Shown here piece by piece: positions 51,178-62,664 of a stretch of 64,000 bases of DNA; the first letter of the stretch is position 1, and each line of letters begins with the position of its first letter. The stretch lies in contig CM049317.1 in the NCBI GenBank assembly GCA_026874595.1, positions 14,380,882 through 14,444,881 of the forward strand, written 5' to 3'. The notes beneath the pieces are model-generated. The model worked only from the letters and a program-made list of their open reading frames with translations. It had not been told where the DNA came from and did not search any database. Source of the DNA: Sipunculus nudus. Taxonomy: Eukaryota; Annelida; Sipuncula; Golfingiida; Sipunculidae. A program made the translations under genes and the position numbers.

Positions 51178-52684
51178 CTGGAAATACAAAATAAGACAGA
51201 GAATTAATACAAACCCCGTTTATCAAATTTCCAGTGTACTGAAGAAATGAAGGTAACAACATATCTTACATAATATCATACTCATTGTACCTTATTACAT
51301 TCATTTAATTTGCTGACAAAGATTATAATTTATAAAAATACATAACAAAAATAAAATTCATTAAATGTCTTTATTATTTTAGGTGTTGCAAAATCTAGCA
51401 ATATTCAGGCTTGTGTATTTACCAGTTAATATTAACAAATGATCCCTGTAATACTAAGATGAAGCCAAAATGTTTGGTCATTTTCATTGTGGACTGACAT
51501 TCATGTTTATCGGGAGCCTTGACAGATAATAATGTCGTAAAATTATACAAATCTTGGCACATATGTTTGTTACACAAAATGTTTGTAGAATATTTTGTCA
51601 TATTTGTTAAGGTAAATATTTTTTTATCACAACAGACTTCAGGTTCAATTAATATGTGACTATCTTTTTTTATGAGCAGAGAAAAATACTATTATCTGTG
51701 TCTTTAGCTATCCCTTTAACATTCCCTTCACTTTTAGATTTTGCTCACAAAGTCATGGTTCTATCAGACTTTGACCAAGGACTTCATGTAAAGTTCTGGA
51801 TTGATCAATATGTTATTCATATAAACAATAACCATGTGTTTTGCAGAAATTAACATTAGGTCAACCCCCTTATGACCTAACAAGATCACAAAATCACCCC
51901 AAGCGTGTATAATAGACCTGTCATAAAAAAGATATTTCAACACAGTTTGAGTTTCTCTCTCAAGTAATAATACCCATGGGTACTTGGAATTGGAGAACTG
52001 ATCATCTAGTAAAATATTGTTTGAAGTTCTTCCTTGTGATTTCATTGAGACCAGGAACAAGTCTCATATTTAAGTTTAATGAAAATGCAACAATATTGGT
52101 AAGTTATAAATTGTGGTGCCACCTCAGGTTTATGAGAAATGGAAAGTTAAAAGCATCATTACTTTCTAAATGTAAATTTTCATGTTACAAGTTATAATTT
52201 CTTTCTAAATTCTAAGTGATTGTCAGAATCACTTTTAATATATTTTATTACCTTGTGGGATTTTACTGGCAAGAAAAAGTGAAAATTTGACATGACACAG
52301 ACAAAGTCTAACCATTATATAAAATGAACTGTAAAAACCATCAATAACAAGGATCATTAGGGAAATTGATCACTGAGCGATTATTTCTAATTTTCAAGTT
52401 TTGCAACACGTGAAAAACATGAATGGCAATTTTTGGGGGGAGGTATGGGCCTTCATTTCTTTATTCTTGCATAAGTAAGTACCATGTACATCTTAAGAAT
52501 TATATTCAGGTTTCAAACAACATAAAAGTTCTTACATGCAATAATTCTGGTGTCAAAATGGGTTTATGTGCCACTCCTGTGGGTCCTAGGTGTATGTCAT
52601 CCCCATTACTGGGTCATAACACTGAGAAACCCATGAAAGGCAGGCTCGTCCAGGAGTGAAACACAACTTACTGTCACAGTCTGA

Positions 52685-52768
52685 GTGTCTGAGTGCTCAC
52701 CCTGGGTGCACAGTCTCTGAGTGCTCACCCTGGGGGCACAGTCTCTGAGTGCTCTCACTGGGTATACG
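52685..52768. repeat. Three-unit 28-bp minisatellite
   Basis: Units GTCTCTGAGTGCTCACCCTG then GG.GCACA start near 52685, 52713 and 52741. Confidence 0.8.
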
Positions 52769-54689
52769 GTGCACCTTCATAACCTCATATGTTTGATTCC
52801 TGGTGGTTATTTTCAATGTCCAGTAAATTCTGGTTATGTCAAAGGTAAAGCACCAATAAAACACCTTCAACGTGTTACAGGTCATTCCAAGAGGGTTTCA
52901 AGTGTTTATAATTTTATTAAAATATGCCATAACTTTGAGCTAATCACTTGAAGTGCTGTATTTCTTTTAAAGGGACATAATTATTAGCAATTGATATTAT
53001 GGATATTCTTTCACAATATCAGCTTAGATTTGCTTTATATTAAAGTATCTCAGCAAAACCATTACAGCACAAGGTTGAGTACCTCCCATTCAGCTGTTTA
53101 ACACCCTGCTACGGTTCTGCATGTGAGTACATATGGTCCAAATGTGTCTGTTCACTATAACAAGGCCGTGTGACCATAGGTCTAAATTTGAGCATGCGGA
53201 CAGGTCCCAAACAAGGACTAGTCCAAACATGGACATGTTATGTCGTAAAATACAGAATGTAAGCCTTAAAAGAAAATGGAAAACTCAGGCGGCATTCGCC
53301 CTGTGTATATGTTGGCACCAGTGATTGGCTTTTGTTAACACTGATGTAAAGGAGTAAGCCAACGGTTTCAGTACAATATTTTGGCAGGTACCAATTTATT
53401 TCAAAGAGAAAACTCCCATTTTTTAGTGTTTATTCGACATGCTTTGTACATGAATAGGACAAGTTATGCACAGGCCTTAACTGTACTTCAAAACTAGAGT
53501 CTGTTCTGATTTCTAACATGGTCAAAAGATGATCACTATCCAGGAACTTTATATAATGCAATGGTAATGACCAATATTTAATAATAGTAATGGCTTTTTT
53601 AAGCAGATTAACTGTGCTTCTGTCAGAGTGATATCATGCATTAAATTTGTGAACTGATGGTGACATTATTTATATGTTGTAGCCTGATAATGATTTGGTA
53701 TGTTATTTGTCCTGAAACTTCACAAATTTCTGATTAACCTATACATGTCTATAATATTTCTAAACTGGGAGACTAATAATAAATCAATAGATAAAGAATA
53801 AGACCACAGTTTTTTAAGGTGTGGTCTAAAATTATAACTTCCTGAGCTGGGAGAATTGTTATTTCTATTTATAGAAGTAGGGTTCATATATATGCCTGTG
53901 GTAATTGTTTGTTCTGCACTATTGGTAAGCTGAAAGCAAATAGTTTTTCGAATTGATAAGAATTCATTCCTTCGGGTGATGCACCTAATAAGGAAGTCAT
54001 ATTTTATAGCAGTCGGGCAAACAATCATTCATTAGTAGTATCCTGATTGATTAAATAGATGATTGGTCATTTCCTGTCAGAACTGATTAAATTGATTGCA
54101 TTTTTGCATAATCTATTAAAAATGGTCATGCATGCACATACAAAGAATCTAATCCAGTCAGAGATATACAAAATACAAAGTAATGAACAGCATCATAATG
54201 GAACCTTGGGCAGCCCACAATTGTCCAAGCAGGTTGATCATGGATGTGGTGGATTGATGGTTTCATTATGAATACTGAGATACATGTCACACTCTTTACT
54301 GGGGTAAATATTATAGGTATTAGTACACTGCAGATTTCAAAGTAATATAGAAAAGTACATAAAATAATAGACTAATAGTCAATCATCGGTCATTTTTATT
54401 TTTCAGTCATTTGTCATGATTTTAGACCAGTTCCTACCACTTTCACTCATTAAAGTTCAACCTGGACAAGTCAACTGCCCTGGTAATTTGATAACAGTGA
54501 CAAGATGGTCATGTAAATTTTGACACTTGGCCAACAATTAAATAACAAACAGGAGGCTTGATGAGGGTAACCTGAAGACACAAACTGACTCTGAAGGTGT
54601 GCTGTAGTGTGATACAGGTCACAGAGATCTAATATCTTGAATCCCAAATCAGAACAATGAGAGTTTGGATGGCCTTCTTCACAGCTTAC

Positions 54690-54980
54690 AACCAGGGTGC
54701 TGAAATGGTTAGGGCTCTGGACTTGTAGGTTCATGTTTCATTCTGACTGCCTTCTGTGCTAAGTCTACTAACCAAAGTCTTTACCACATTTGTGGTGCAC
54801 CAGGGAGTGAATTTGTACTTGTCATAGGTGGTAAGCAATTGTAGAACAACTAATCTTCTCTCAACTATTTATGTCTGCTTGGGTCACGTCCCCCCCCCCC
54901 CCCATCTTCCCGGAACTGAGATAAGCTAGAAGAATGAACAGGCCTAAAAGACCAGGAAGGCAAAGTGTGAAGTCAAGATA
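54690..54980 (+). repeat. tRNA-derived SINE, copy 1
   Basis: Starts with a degenerate tRNA-like head (GTGCTGAAATGGTTAGGGCT as A-box region, GTAGGTTCATGTTTC as B-box region). The body shares AAAGTCTTTACCACA and GAATGAACAGGCCTAAAAGA then CCAGGAAGGCAA with copy 2 at 57391. It contains a 14-base poly-C run. Confidence 0.6.
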
Positions 54981-56257
54981 ACAGACAACAAGCCCAACCT
55001 ATACCTTTAAGGTCAGCATGGTCCGTATCTGCCTTTAGAATTGATATATTTTTATATACATGGGAAAATCTTGTTTCACTTTATTGTATAGCATTTATCA
55101 TGGAGGACATCTCCCACCAGCACAGACTTCTCAAAGTCTACTTGGAACCAGCAAAATTCTTAATGTTAGATTTGGTGGAGAATCCTTGAACTTCCTCTCA
55201 TATAAACACAAGTCATAACTGTTCTGTAATTTGACAACACTCTGAAGTAAACTGCATGATTTTTTAAACCAGCTCTTAGGAACAGTGTATGAAATACTTG
55301 TTTAATGGTAAGGTGCACCAGTGCACCACATCTTATTCAACTGGGTGCACTAAGTAATTTCAAGGTGCACAAAAAAAATTGTCATTACAGTTATTTTTAT
55401 TACAGCTATATTATATTTTATAGAAATATTTCAGTGCAGTAAAAATAAGCTAAGGGTTTAAATCTGGTCAGAATGGAACCTTGAATAATATCCATCTAAA
55501 GTACTGCTCTGATCACAGGATCTATATATATTTAGTGTCTAGTGAGATGTCATGTTTTAGTGTTTTATATGTCCTTGTCTGACAATCTGGACTGTCAGAT
55601 GTGCATGTGTCTGTCCTGCTGATCTGTCCTAGTAACCGGCCGCAGGTGCACACTGTGCACCTTGCAGTGATACAGTGGGTGCACAAAACTGTTTTTTTGG
55701 TGCATCTGTGCACATAGGCACCCAGTAATTTGAACACTGAGGAACCTTCATGGCCTCTTCTTTTTTATTGGATCGCAAGTTCCAATAGCATTTAATGAGC
55801 TGAATTTGTTATGAAAATCTTCATGGAATGGAAATTTACAGAGGCCTTTGAAATATTGTGAAAAATAGCTTTTATCTATATTGAACATGCACTCTAGTGC
55901 TATCTATGGAGAATACTCTCCATGTTTGTCTTAACTTTATTTTGTGGCTAAAAAACTGTAGTTCATGGCCTGTAGGTAGCAATCTCACTGAATCTCAGAC
56001 AACATTGTGCCCCTGAATGACAAGGAATTAGGTTAAAAAGCTTTTTGGCATCAACATTTCCTAAACAAATCAGAGAGATCCAGTATTCCAGTTGATTAAA
56101 TTAAGCCTATTCAACAATTTTTGTGACAGCTGTGACTAAACCCAATGCTGGCAGCTGTGACTAAACCCCACAATTAATTAATCATACGACCATTCAAAAA
56201 TAATTTAACATATATCTTTATGAAGACTAGGTGAACAAAGGGCAGCAAGATACACAC

Positions 56258-56556
56258 CTTTTCGATCTTCCAAATTATCACTAGGGGTCAAGGCAGGAAT
56301 ATCCCCAGGTCCGTCTGTATGTAATCCTGACTTTAACGTTGCCATGGCAACAATTTTCCGTTTATGGTTACACAACTTGCTGAGATCGTCTTTCTGTAGG
56401 ATTTCATCCGGTGTCCATTCACGGGACAGCATGTTTGCTTCAAAATTAAATACTTTGTCCACCAGCAGGGGGCATTCTAGTCCACACTTGCAGGTGCCGT
56501 CTTTCTGGAGATATTGTATCACATCTTCTCGACTTGTTAACCGAAACCCAGTCGGA
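56258..56556 (-). CDS. MBD5/6: MBD5/6 orthologue, exon with C-terminal part of the MBD
   Basis: Acceptor TCATCATTGCAG ends at 56557. One base finishes a split codon, then 99 codons and one base to AAAAG|GTGTGT. The peptide starts PTGFRLTSREDVIQYLQKDG and holds the TCKCGLECPLLVDKVFNF core and LCNHKRKIVAMATL, the diagnostic Cys-rich and basic segments of the MBD5/MBD6 type of methyl-CpG-binding-like domain; this is what separates it from MBD1-4 and MeCP2. The known family members do not need methylated CpG and use this domain to contact the BAP1/PR-DUB complex. The exon for the first strands of the domain was not found in the next 7 kb, so the gene is 5'-incomplete. Start codons inside this exon are not the true start. 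Confidence 0.95.
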
Positions 56557-56845
56557 CTGCAATGATGAAATACAAACATCAGCAAAGGGGAACAAATATC
56601 TGTAATATATGCCTGGTATATAATAAATATTAGACACATGTACATAAAACAGAACCTCACCAGTTTTCAAAGATTCACATGTATGATAAGTTACTTCTGA
56701 ACTATAAAAATTTTAATCCAAATAAAACTCCTTTGTTATAAGTGAAATATCACTCACATATGAAGACCCACAAGGCCACATTAATCACGCTTGAACAACT
56801 GGACACTGAGGCTACGACAATGTTAAGTGTTATATATGTCACAGA

Positions 56846-57000
56846 CCAGATCTTAATTCAGTCTTAATTAGAACTGGCCTAGGCCAGATCTCAACTGGGA
56901 TCTGGTCTAGGCCAGATCACAATTGGGATCTGGTCCAGGCCAGTTCTAGACTGGACCAGGACAGATTACAATTGGGATCTGGACTAGACCAGATCAAAAT
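56846..57000. repeat. Hairpin-forming 28-29-bp minisatellite
   Basis: Units such as GGATCTGGTCTAGGCCAGAT followed by CACAATTG, four to five copies, with GATCTGG and CCAGATC as inverted arms inside each unit. Confidence 0.8.
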
Positions 57001-57390
57001 TCATCCTTTTATCCCAGCAGATAATGTTAACAAATGCTGTAATAATGCATCAAATAATTGATTCATTGAACTGCAACCCCTTGATTAAATTGTAATCATT
57101 CTTAACCTCTGATTCAATTCTTTTTATTTTCAAATAAAAAATATTATTATCACAATTATAAGGCCAAAATGGTACTTTATTTATATGAGACTTTCACATC
57201 ACATTCTCCTTAACTGAGACCCCTAAAGTCTAAAGTCTCAACCACAAGTGCATGCCCTCTTCACCCAAGACTGAATGGGTACTGAAGGATATATAAGATA
57301 CAAACTTCCAAAGCTTGTGTCTACAGTTTTAATGAGCACTTGGGCATAGTACCAAAAAACCATGACCACAAACTGTTACACAACCCCACC

Positions 57391-57690
57391 TGACACCTGG
57401 CCTATTGGTTAGGACACTGGACTTATAACTGCAGGGTTGAAAGTTCCTTTTCCGATCATATTCAGACCACCTTCCATGATAAGCCTCTGGCCAAAGTCTT
57501 TACCACAAGAAACACCCTCTCAACCGAAGTGTAAAAATTTATGGAAGCTGGTCATGGGCAGCAGGCAAAGGTAGAATGAATAACCTTCAACTGCCTTTTA
57601 TGGTTGTATGGATTGCATGTTTCCCAGTGGGCCGAGGAAAGCCAAAGAATGAACAATCCTGAAAGACCAGGAAGGCAATTTGTAAAGTTT
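57391..57690 (+). repeat. tRNA-derived SINE, copy 2
   Basis: The head has an A-box-like TGGCCTATTGGTTAGGACAC and a B-box-like GGGTTGAAAGTTCC about 30 bp later, as in tRNA-derived SINEs. The body shares AAAGTCTTTACCACA and GAATGAACAATCCTGAAAGA then CCAGGAAGGCAA with the copy at 54690. Confidence 0.7.
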
Positions 57691-58829
57691 GACATATCAA
57701 ACTATAAACCAAATCTTTACCACAAGCCCAAAGGTGTAACCTGTACCCTTCTAAAGTGTATATACACAGCCTTATATGAGATTATATGCAGGGATATGTT
57801 TTTCTAAGTACATAGGTTGGTCCCAATTCCACCTGTTCTTTCTAGCATGACAAATCCTGTCGGGTTATTCACCTGAACCTCACAGTAAATTACCTGGTAC
57901 CAGTACAATAAAGCCTTTGTGTAACCTTTACGGTTCATATTTCTCATGCCCACTGCCATCCTGAACCAATCAATAAAACAGTGCTCAGACTGTATTGGCA
58001 GGCTTTATGACATATGCAACAGTACTAATAATCTTCTAATATATCTTTGTGTTCCCATTCAGAGTACAATAAAGTCTCATTGTGACCTTGTACCTGTGTA
58101 GTACGCATTTTACACAAGTCCAATAACATCCTTAAATAATCAATACAGCATGGTACTCACATAGTACTGGCAAGCTTTTGATGTATACAACAATACCAAT
58201 ATTATTCTAATACAATCTACGGTATAAAGGATGGCACTCCATCTATTTTTTACATTAATAATGGGTCTTTTTCATCCATTACGTAGCGCAGACCAATCCT
58301 TTAAAGTTAATTTGTACAGAGACCCGTGGCTAGTGTTCCCCGCACATCAGTGAAGCCCGAACACCGACACCATGAGGGGTCACCATGGTAACAGCACATA
58401 TACACAAAAAGAGGACCATGTGGCCTTTTATATGTAGGTACAGTGATTACTCTCATCCGTCATGGAAAATTGTATTTGATTCACGGAATCCATTTGCGGC
58501 CGCTCCGTTCGCACGACGCTGCATCTAAATGTCTGATGAAGTGTGGTCTACCCCTTTTGTGGGATCATTAGTGTAATTTGTGACATCTGGGCTAAAAAGC
58601 CTGGGTACTGCTGGCATGTCAACTTAGGGATAAGCACACCGAGAATAATGCATATTACGAAAACCTTGCAAGCTCTTAAGTGTCATTCATCCCCGACTAC
58701 TCAAAACTTAACCTTCTTGAAAACAACAGTTTGTTTCTCCAATGAAGGAAAAATATTGATTATTTCTGGAGGTTATGTATCACCTGTGATTATTTACTGT
58801 TATAGGGTCACAAGAATCTACTGTATCCA

Positions 58830-58985
58830 TTTACACAACAAAAATTTTTTTTTAAATATTTTTGTTGGAGGTAACTACCTCCATTTTTTTATGCTGTCAC
58901 AACTCACTTTTAATCTATGTTTGAAAGTATTGTTTGTACATCTGCAGAGTTCCATTTTCGGTTTAGGACTACGTGACACGACAAC
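58830..58985 (+). repeat. Short dispersed repeat with GGAGGTA..TACCTCC hairpin, copy 1
   Basis: Matches 62235-62365: T-run, GGAGGTAACTACCTCC hairpin (7-bp arms), then ACATCTGCAGAGTTCCA and a GTTT.GGACTA end. The sister copy has GGAGGTAACCGCCTCC. Confidence 0.6.
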
Positions 58986-59252
58986 AGCACCCACTTTATT
59001 TTCGTGAGACTGAAATTTCGCGATTTCTTAATTTTAAATGTTTCACGAAGGTTTCATTTTCACGAATGCAACATAACCTGTAAAATCTAATTATAGCAGG
59101 ATATGTATTGATTTAAAGTTTAGAGAAAATCCTACAATACCTTGCTAATTTCTGGTTCAGTCATTAAAGTTGATAATTGTTTCACAGTCGATATATGTAT
59201 CACAGTCTGTGTGTATGGCTAATGCATTGGCCAGTTTCGCAACAAAACAAAA
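58986..59252 (+). repeat. CGCGAA repeat, third copy, left part
   Basis: Diverged match to 5455-5720 and 12805-13070 in the retrotransposon leader: TTATTTTCGTGAGACTGAAA then TTTCGCGATTTCTTAATTTT, and further right ATGTATTGATTTAAAGTTTAG. The match resumes at about 60536-60620 after the E6 element, so E6 was inserted into it. Confidence 0.7.
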
Positions 59253-60526
59253 ACTAGGGACCCAGGGGGTCTCAATGCTCAGCAGTATTTGTCTATAGGG
59301 ATATTTTGAATAAATTTTTCAAAATGACAGTCCTGTGACCTTCACCTTTGACCTCTGGACCCTTAAAATCAAAATGTTTCTTACTTAAGTGGTGGGTCAT
59401 TAATAGATCAAGTTTGAAGCCAATCTGTCTAGCCAAAGCAGAATTATGATCCATAAACTAATTTGTGAATGGATGGGCCCTGTGACCTTGACCTTTGACC
59501 CTATTACCCCAAATCGAAAAGAATCTTCCCCTATCAGCATGTGAGTAATATCTTGAAGATGGAAGGTTTATGATGAAAGGTTTGGCTGTGACCTTGACCT
59601 TTGGACACCAAAATCGTCAGGGTTCTTACTTTAGTTGTGAGCCATATATAAGTTAAGTTTGAAACCAATATGTCAAACTAAACTGGAGTTATCATCTGGA
59701 AACTAATTTGTGAACAGATGTCCCTGTGACCTTGACCTTTGACTTTGTGACCCCAAATTCATTTGTGCTCTCCCCATACTGGCAAGTCAGCTAAATGTGC
59801 AAGATTGAAATTTTGGGACTTGGCTTAAAATGCAGCAATAATCTTTCTAAATAAGTGAGTCTTGTGACCTTGACCTTTGACCTCACGACCCAAAAATCAT
59901 ACAGGTTCTTTCTTTAGTGGTGGGCCATTTGTAAGCCATGTTTGAAAACCATGTCAATCCCACCTTGAGTTATCAGCTGGAAACAAATTTGTAAGGATAA
60001 ACGGATGGACAGACAGACAGACAACAGCTAGACAGACAGGGTGATTACTATAGGACATCAACTTTTGATCATTAAACACACCAGGTTTAGAGGACACAAG
60101 ATGGAATCACAGCTGAGAAACTGACATGATTGTTGTCATTTTATAGTTAAAAAAAAAAGAAAAATATTCGTAAAAAATATGAAAAAATACAGGTGACCCC
60201 ACTACTTTTCGGGAACTGTCAATAATAAAGGCAAGTTTCATGACAATCCATGCATTAATTATCAATATATTGGAGGTTTTGTATCAATTTTTTATTATTC
60301 TGGGGGGTATTTACAAGCCCCATAGCTCAGTGAATATAGGTAGCAGTGACCTAATTTCAGGCTTCCACAGAGATTTTTTATTGACCATCTTGGATGTTCA
60401 CTAAGAAGTTTCTAGGACCAGCAGTTACCATTTGTGCCCTGCTAAACCACAACCAGACAGCAGAACGGACGATGGACAAAGCTCCATTCCTATACCTTTG
60501 TTGACTTACAGTCAGCTGAGCTAATA
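59253..60526 (+). mobile_element. Family E element, copy E6 (nested)
   Basis: The left end is AACTAGGGACCCAGGGGGTC (palindrome mutated) with TGCTCAGCAG; the right end is GACTTACAGTCAGCTGAGCT followed by AATA. It aligns with E2, with an internal deletion and no (TA)n run. Units of about 140 bp carry GTGACCTTGACCTTTGACC-type motifs at about 59480, 59588, 59727 and 59865. Both sides are halves of the older CGCGAA repeat. Non-coding. Confidence 0.8.
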
Positions 60527-60535
60527 AGGTTGCTG

Positions 60536-60620
60536 TTGAAGTTGTTTAAAGAGGTCATCATTTTTGATGGGGCATCTTAATCCCGAGGATTTCATATTCG
60601 CGAATTTGGTTAGGAGTTGT
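60536..60620 (+). repeat. CGCGAA repeat, third copy, right part
   Basis: GTTGTTTAAAGAGG, a GATGGGGCATCTTAAT segment and TTTCATATTCGCGAA match about 5720-5835 in the retrotransposon leader, continuing the copy interrupted by E6. Confidence 0.65.
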
Positions 60621-62234
60621 CTAAAACAGAACAGCAGTTTAAGGTGGGTCTAGTTTCTAGTGTACACTGGAATGTTGTAAGGAGTGCTTTGAATTTTGTG
60701 AGTAAACAGAACTGCAGTGAACATGCTAGATCTAGAGTGTCCACTCTAGATCTAATGCAGTCCAGCTATGACCACATGACCACATGTTCGCAGTTTAGAT
60801 CGCGCCAAATTTTAAAGTGTAAATGTGAGATGAGATCTGGATGGAACTTGACACTAACAACCTAATGCAATAATTCTAGAGCAGCTTAAATGGTCCCACA
60901 GACCTGCAAAATGTATATACAAGACAAACTGTGGCGCGACCAGATTTGGTTAGACCTTGGTTAGATGTTTCTAGTGTAAATGTAAATGGGGCTATTACTG
61001 CATGCTGACAGCCCAGGTAACAGCGGCTGTCACTGTTATTCCATACACAGGTAGTTACTTCCTGCTGGCCTGGCATCATAATGTCAGAGTTCAATCAAAC
61101 TGTGGCAAGGCCTTATGACACAGCAGTCATGTCAGGCACTGAGTAAACATCGGAGAACAATCAATACTCAAGTTACGTAAAACCGAACAGGGCCCCACCC
61201 ACACGCAGCAGCAGGCAGCCACGTTACAGCATACAAAAGAAACGTGACCAGAATTCATATTAAAGTAACTAATTAAGGCCTTTCTGCTATTTGATATTTT
61301 ATTATACTAATTTATGACAAGAGAACAGTGTCCAACAGCCATTACATTTCCAATTACTATATAGACCTTAATACTTGTACACTAAATATAACACATATTT
61401 TTTTTCCTCTTTCTAAAAGAAGCATGACCAGAATTTGTGCAACAAGCAAACTATTTTATTAATCATTTATAATGCTTCTATATTAATCAGAAGTAGGGTA
61501 CCAGTATTTTCCATGAGGTCCCTAATTACACAAACTCTGTAAATGACTCATATTTGAGGGGTTAGCTGGTAAAGTGAATCAGCTAATGGTCATGCAACCA
61601 GCACAAGTACACCAGAAGTTAAACCTGCATGAAAACCACAAATTACTTAAACATGAAAGACTGTGTATGTCTTGAGAAAACACCCCACAGGATGTAACAG
61701 CAAGCACTGAGTTCATGTTTAATAGCATGTATTCCTGGGAAGAAATGTTGAATTCTGACACAGATACTACATGCAGCAGATAGAATAAACAGGACTACCC
61801 TGTAGAGCTATAATGATTAACCTCCCCTGCAACACTGTTACTTCACCACACCAAGTCGAATATTGTGTGTCAGTATGGTCAGATGTCCCTGCATCAATAC
61901 GTTAATGATCATTTATACATGACTATCTAACAGAGAGTCCAACATTTAAGTAGTGGACCTTGTGCATTTACAATATTTATAAGTCTGTGGCCCAGCTGGT
62001 GAAAGACAAAACATTACTGGATAGATATCAGCTGATCGGCAACTGATTGGCTAACAGTGCATGTTCAAACCAAATGAAATCCATTATTCCTGATGCATGA
62101 CAGCCACATGATCAAGGAAATCTGCAATTTATCTGATACTACTTACTACTGTGTATTGTATCGCAAGAGAAGTATGATATACCTGTATGTATCATACTTT
62201 TGAGTAATATATATCTTTACAGACCTGTTCACTG
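60621..62234. other. Mostly unique DNA with a perfect palindrome
   Basis: No gene recognised. Two 13-bp arms, TAGATCTAGAGTG (60727-60739) and its reverse complement (60742-60754), stand 2 bp apart. Open frames are short and without protein-like content. Confidence 0.45.
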
Positions 62235-62365
62235 AATAAATTTTTTTTTTTCTTTAAAGATTTTTTTGGTGGAGGTAACCGCCTCCTTTTTTTAATGCTT
62301 GCTTAACTAAGTTTTATTTACATCTGCAGAATTCCAGCCCAGTTTTGGACTACAGGACAGGGGCT
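62235..62365 (+). repeat. Short dispersed repeat with hairpin, copy 2
   Basis: Partner of 58830-58985. Confidence 0.6.
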
Positions 62366-62664
62366 TGCAAACCAGAAGCATTAGATGAGACTGTGGAATG
62401 ATATATGTATATTTTACACAAAAAGAAAACTGAAATGTAAAGAATATTTTCCTAAGCAAGTCATATTTGATTAAAATTATATGGCCCTTTGCATCCTTCA
62501 TGGCATCTCTTGAGCATACTGTCATTTCTTCCACATGTGGATTGACACTCCAATAAGTAACAGAGATGGCAGAAACCACTTTATTATTACAACAGAAGTT
62601 CCACCATGACATAAATCATTAAGTCTATATTGTTATGTGTATCAAAGTTATTGTTACAACTAGA

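Larger units (their letters stand above)
51178..56257 (-). other. MBD5/6 intron (5.1 kb)
   Basis: Intron between the MBD exon and the large exon; GT-AG borders and matching phase 1. It contains a 28-bp three-unit minisatellite (52685-52768), a SINE (about 54690-54980) with a poly-C run (54890-54903), and otherwise AT-rich unique DNA. No additional exon is required by the phases, but small alternative exons cannot be excluded. Confidence 0.75.
56557..58820. repeat. MBD5/6 upstream intron: hairpin minisatellite, SINE, tandem pair
   Basis: Presumed intron upstream of the MBD exon. It holds a hairpin-rich minisatellite (56846-57000), a SINE (57391-57690), a two-unit tandem repeat of about 172 bp (57895 and 58068, each starting GTACAATAAAG) and a small CpG-rich patch at about 58440-58530 with GCGGCCGC. 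No exon with the start of the MBD was seen. Confidence 0.55.

Noticed and set aside
56205-56670. ATG at about 56658 as start of the MBD gene
   Set aside because: The MBD core begins directly after a good acceptor at 56557; the upstream residues are intron translation and lack the first strands of the domain.
57880-57960. Donor-like CCAG|GTAATTT on the minus strand as end of the missing first MBD exon
   Set aside because: The frame demanded by the phase gives no sequence resembling the start of an MBD.
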